Positions 60,999 through 64,000 of a stretch of DNA of 64,000 nucleotides are shown here, piece after piece. This DNA comes from Reticulitermes speratus (taxonomy: Eukaryota; Arthropoda; Insecta; Blattodea; Rhinotermitidae). Every line of letters begins with the position of its first letter. Positions within the stretch are counted from its first letter, which is position 1. The stretch lies in contig JAJKFL010000004.1 of NCBI GenBank assembly GCA_021186555.1, forward strand, positions 10,050,001-10,114,000, written 5' to 3'. Below the pieces are notes generated by a model. It was not told the origin of the DNA. It did no database searches and saw nothing but the letters and a program-made list of their open reading frames with translations. The position numbers and the translations under genes were made by a program.

Positions 60999-63600
60999 TG
61001 TGGTGGATGGTGCAGGATTCTTATACAAGAAATACGCAGTATTTCCACGCAGCTTATTTATTAACTTTCCAGTAATATATACAAGATCTCGAGAGATCGT
61101 TAAGTTGCCGCACGTGCAAGTGCGCTTGTATGTGGAGCCTCGTAGCGGGAGCGGAGAGAAGCTCGCTGATGATGCGCTGGTCGGCTGCGGTCGTAGACGT
61201 GGCGGCCAGAGATGGTCCGCCGTGTGGTGTAAGTTATAGCGTCGGTCGGCCGCAGGCTTGGTGTATCCACCGCTCTACTCCCTTGGTGTCAGCTGACGGT
61301 CTACTCCTTTGTGCGACTGGCTCACTAATTTGATGATGCCTGTGTGGCGACCGATCGTTGGATGACGTTTGGGCAACCACCAACCAACCAAAGTGCTAAC
61401 TAAGTCGACGTCCCTTGATCTGTTTAGCCATTCCTGCGTTTTACCGCATTGCTGGACTCAATAACAGACTCTTTATTCTGAACTAGGGATTTTGCTTACG
61501 CTAACAAATTTAAGGTCTCGATTAAGTCGGGACCTGGCACACCAAAGGCTACAGCTCTAAGAGCGTATAGTTTTTTCCAAGTTGGGGGAATACTTTGGTT
61601 GGATGGCTCTCTGGGATTTGAACCCAGAGTGGCATTTTCACAAATAATTTCACAAAGGATCCAAAACCTACAAACAAATAATTTAGTCCTACCGGGGGGG
61701 GGGGGGTGCGGGCCGTGCCCAGACTTTGTTTTATACCCTAGCATTCACCTTACAACTGAGGAAAATCACGGAAAACCTCAGTCAGGTTATTCGAAACGCG
61801 CCTAATTTTAGGTGCAGTGTCGGTTGGCCACTAAGGGCCTCGACATATTTACTGACCTGTCCCCGTAGCTTGCGCTAGACGGCTTGGGTCAGCCCTCGGT
61901 CAGCGTAGATATCTGCCGAGTTGCTGGGTTAAGGGGTTCCCCACACCAGCTAACCTAGAGTGAAAGCTCTCGGTTAGAACTCTGATGTGATCAGCAAAGA
62001 GAGGAACTCCCAAATCCTTGTGAATTTGCGCGCTACTCATGTACCAAGGTGCACAAGTAGCAATGCGAAGGCACTTGGATTGAATATCCTGCAGTTTTCT
62101 GAGGTGGGTGCAGGCAGCAGACCTCCAAATGGGGCACGCATAGTCCATCATGGGCCGTATGAGCTGCTTATACAGCAGAACCCCGTTCCTGATGGACAGA
62201 CCGCTTCTCCTGTGAAGGAGAGAGCTAAGCAGACCCAGTCGTTGGGCAGCTTTCTTCTTGACCTGGACGATGTGAGGCGACCAGGTCATCCGTGTATCAA
62301 GGATCACTCCCAGATAACGGGCTGTGTCGACCCACTGGATTGGTTCTCCTAGGAACTGCAACTGTCGAGGCTTGGAGGACCTCCACACTGCCTTCGCAAA
62401 GAGCATAGCATTGCTCTTTGAGACATTGATGGCAATCCTCCACGCCTTCAACCATCTCTCTAGATCACTGAGGTATGCTTCTAGGTAGCTAACAAGCAGA
62501 GCCGGGCTGCGGGACGTGGCAATGATTGCCGTGTCAATGCGTACAATGCCAGCTCGGCGTGGCGGGAAGGGACGGGCATGTCATTGACATACAGACTGAA
62601 CAAGACAGGCGAGATTAGTCCCCCCTGTGCTACGCCAGCCCGCATGACACGACGGGAGGATATGGCCGTTTGGAAGGACGCTTCGAACGTCCTGTTGTAA
62701 AGGTAGGAGGATATGGTTTTGACCAGATAAGAGGGGAAGTTAAGGGCCGTAAGCTTGAAGAGGAGACCGTCGACCCAAACAGTGTCGAATGCCTTAGCCA
62801 TGTCGAGAAATACTGCGCCTGTTAGCCGCTTCTCACCAAAGTTTCTGGTCACCCTTTCGACAATGCGGGCTAATTGGAGAGAGGTGCTATGTTTGGGTCT
62901 GAATCCAAACTGCTCATCACGCAGAAGCCCGCACCCGCTTACTTCACTTCTCGAACAACTTGCCGATGGTGTCCAGAAGACTTATGGGACGATAGGAAGA
63001 GGAAAGCGCTGGGTCCTTCCCAGGTTTCAGTATGGAAACAATGCGGGTATGCTTCCACACCGATGGGAAGTACTGCGCTAGGAGAGCCGCGTTGAATATG
63101 GCAGCGAGGAGAGAGACAGCTCGCTGCGGAAGGTGCTTCAGTGCCCTGTTCGGAATACCGTTTGGGCCCGGAGCCTTGCTGGCCTTGAGACCCCGGATGG
63201 CATCCTGTACCTCCGCGGGATTGGTTAACTTGGGCTCGCTTTCAGGTGCATAAGAGTATGCTTGCAGCGCCTCGCCAACCATCTCAATGACTGCCGGATC
63301 CGACGGGTCGTTTACCGGCTGAAGCTGAGCCTCAAGACTGTCCGCCAGGGCTTCGGCTTTCTCAGAGTCTGAGAGAGCAAGCCCGCCGTGATTGGCTGCT
63401 CGCTGCAGGTTGGTCCCGCCCAGTTGCGGGCGGATTTTCCCAGTAGAAGCGAGGGCCATTTAGTGTGTGGTCCTCCTGTGATTTCGCGGGAAGCCGAGAG
63501 ACAAGTGCACCGCGACCGTGCTGCTGTGGGCAGCGGAGAAACTGGTGCATGAAGCGAAGAGTGCACCGTGCTCTCTTGTGGGAATCGGCGAGTTCCCACA
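60999..63600 (-). mobile_element. Ty3/gypsy 5' LTR, split by a LINE
   Basis: LTR sequence is present at 60999-61372 and 63388-63600, matching 56464-56838 and 56888-57100. 49 bp (56839-56887 in the other LTR) are absent and replaced by 2015 bp of LINE. Directly inside the LTR, the minus strand reads TTGGTGACCCCGACGAAGAC, the region where the primer-binding site lies. Confidence 0.9.
61373..63387 (-). mobile_element. Jockey-like LINE, 5'-truncated, inserted in the LTR
   Basis: Minus-strand translation blocks, in order: LKASKAPGPNGIPNRALKHL and SSYRPISLLDTIGKLFEK (63180-62950), GAVFLDMAKAFDTVWVDGLL and AGVAQGGLISPVLFSLYVND (62850-62575), then YLGVILDTRMTWSPHI and GVLLYKQLIRPMMDYACPIW (62310-62130). 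This is the RT of a Jockey-clade LINE. The YADD catalytic site is destroyed by a small deletion near 62550, and another shift lies near 62900. The 3' end (61373-61390) has a TTGG-type simple tail. There is no ORF1, so the copy is 5'-truncated. Confidence 0.85.
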
Positions 63601-64000
63601 TGTTTTATACGGGTGTGAAACTTGGTCTCTCACACTGGGGGAGGAACATAGGCTGAAGGTGTTCAAAAATAGGGTGCTGATGAAGATATTTGGGCCTGAG
63701 AGGAAGAAAGTACTTAGATCCTGGAGAAACTTGCATAAAGAGGAGCTGCATAATTTGTACTACTGACTGCATATTTTTAGGGTTATAATATCAAGGATGA
63801 TAAGATGGACAGGGCATGTGACATGACTGGGGGAGAAGATATGTGCATACAGGGCTTAGGTGGACAAAGCTGAAGGAAAGAGATGACTTGGAAGACCTAG
63901 GCATAGATGGGCAGATAATATTAAAATTGATCTTAAAGAAATCAGAAGGTAGGGCATGGAATGGATTAATCTGGCTTAGGACAAGTGGCTGGCTTATGTG
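63601..64000 (+). pseudogene. LINE L1 fragment that received the gypsy insertion
   Basis: Plus-strand reading: VLYGCETWSLTLGEEHRLKV, FKNRVLMKIFGPERKK, WRNLHKEELHNLYY, followed by the 3' region (TAATATTAAAATTGATCTTA, GGCATGGAATGGATTAATCT). ATAACTTTGTCT just before the other LTR (56448-56459) is the preceding part of the same LINE, so the gypsy element split it at TGTT. It runs off the window end. Confidence 0.8.

Noticed and set aside
61599..61660. B-box-like GGTTCAAATCCC on the minus strand near 61620
   Set aside because: It is a good B box, but no A box or cloverleaf could be placed at the right distance. It may be a SINE-like piece in the LINE 3' region, which is not enough for a call.
56464..63600. 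Endogenous retrovirus with envelope gene
   Set aside because: No envelope-like frame lies between the integrase and the 3' LTR; pol runs directly into the LTR, so this is a plain Ty3/gypsy retrotransposon.

Overview
This is animal nuclear DNA, most likely from a large, repeat-rich insect genome of the Polyneoptera (cockroach, termite or relative). The evidence is a spliced eukaryotic gene of the EndoU family, tRNA-derived SINEs with 10-14 bp target duplications, degraded LINEs, a Ty3/gypsy element, many foldback elements and several minisatellites. The order-level placement is inference from the style of the repeats. There are no prokaryotic features. Genes occupy little of the window.

Genes, all on the + strand. 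(1) 23971-24276 encodes a 101-residue protein with a C-terminal membrane anchor; its ATG lies directly behind a splice acceptor. (2) 29665-30135 joined to 34639-34794 encodes a 208-residue Ser/Thr/Glu-rich protein, also ending in a membrane anchor. The last 34 residues of the two proteins align without gaps (W, K, LV and IVW shared) and both stop right after the anchor, so they look like tandem paralogues. (3) 39419-52273 is a five-exon secreted EndoU-type endoribonuclease with a signal-peptide exon and the His/His/Lys catalytic set. Two of its exons each carry one apparent single-base deletion that breaks the frame.

Repeats. 1-23.9 kb is almost entirely repeats: SINE families A, B and C, a 37-bp satellite (20 exact units at 4870-5609), an 11-unit satellite of about 114/191 bp (17750-19380), a 31-bp array, a pogo-like MITE carrying a SINE, a DUF4817-type transposon relic and nested foldbacks at 15.4-16.9 kb. 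Introns and intergenic DNA at 25-56 kb hold further foldbacks, SINEs, LINE ends and minisatellites. 56464-63600 is a Ty3/gypsy element (minus strand, 4-bp TGTT duplication) that landed in a LINE. Its 5' LTR was later hit by a 5'-truncated Jockey-like LINE, with loss of about 49 bp of target.

Main discovery: at least a dozen sites, mostly in the arms of the foldback elements, carry a hammerhead-ribozyme-type core (CTGANGA, stem II, GAAA, short palindromic stem III, TH, stem I strand). Stem I, stem II and stem III all change sequence between sites while keeping their pairing. This compensatory pattern is strong evidence for a conserved RNA fold. Hammerheads of this layout are known from Penelope-like retroelements; here they sit as inverted pairs in non-coding foldback elements, some inside the introns of genes 2 and 3.
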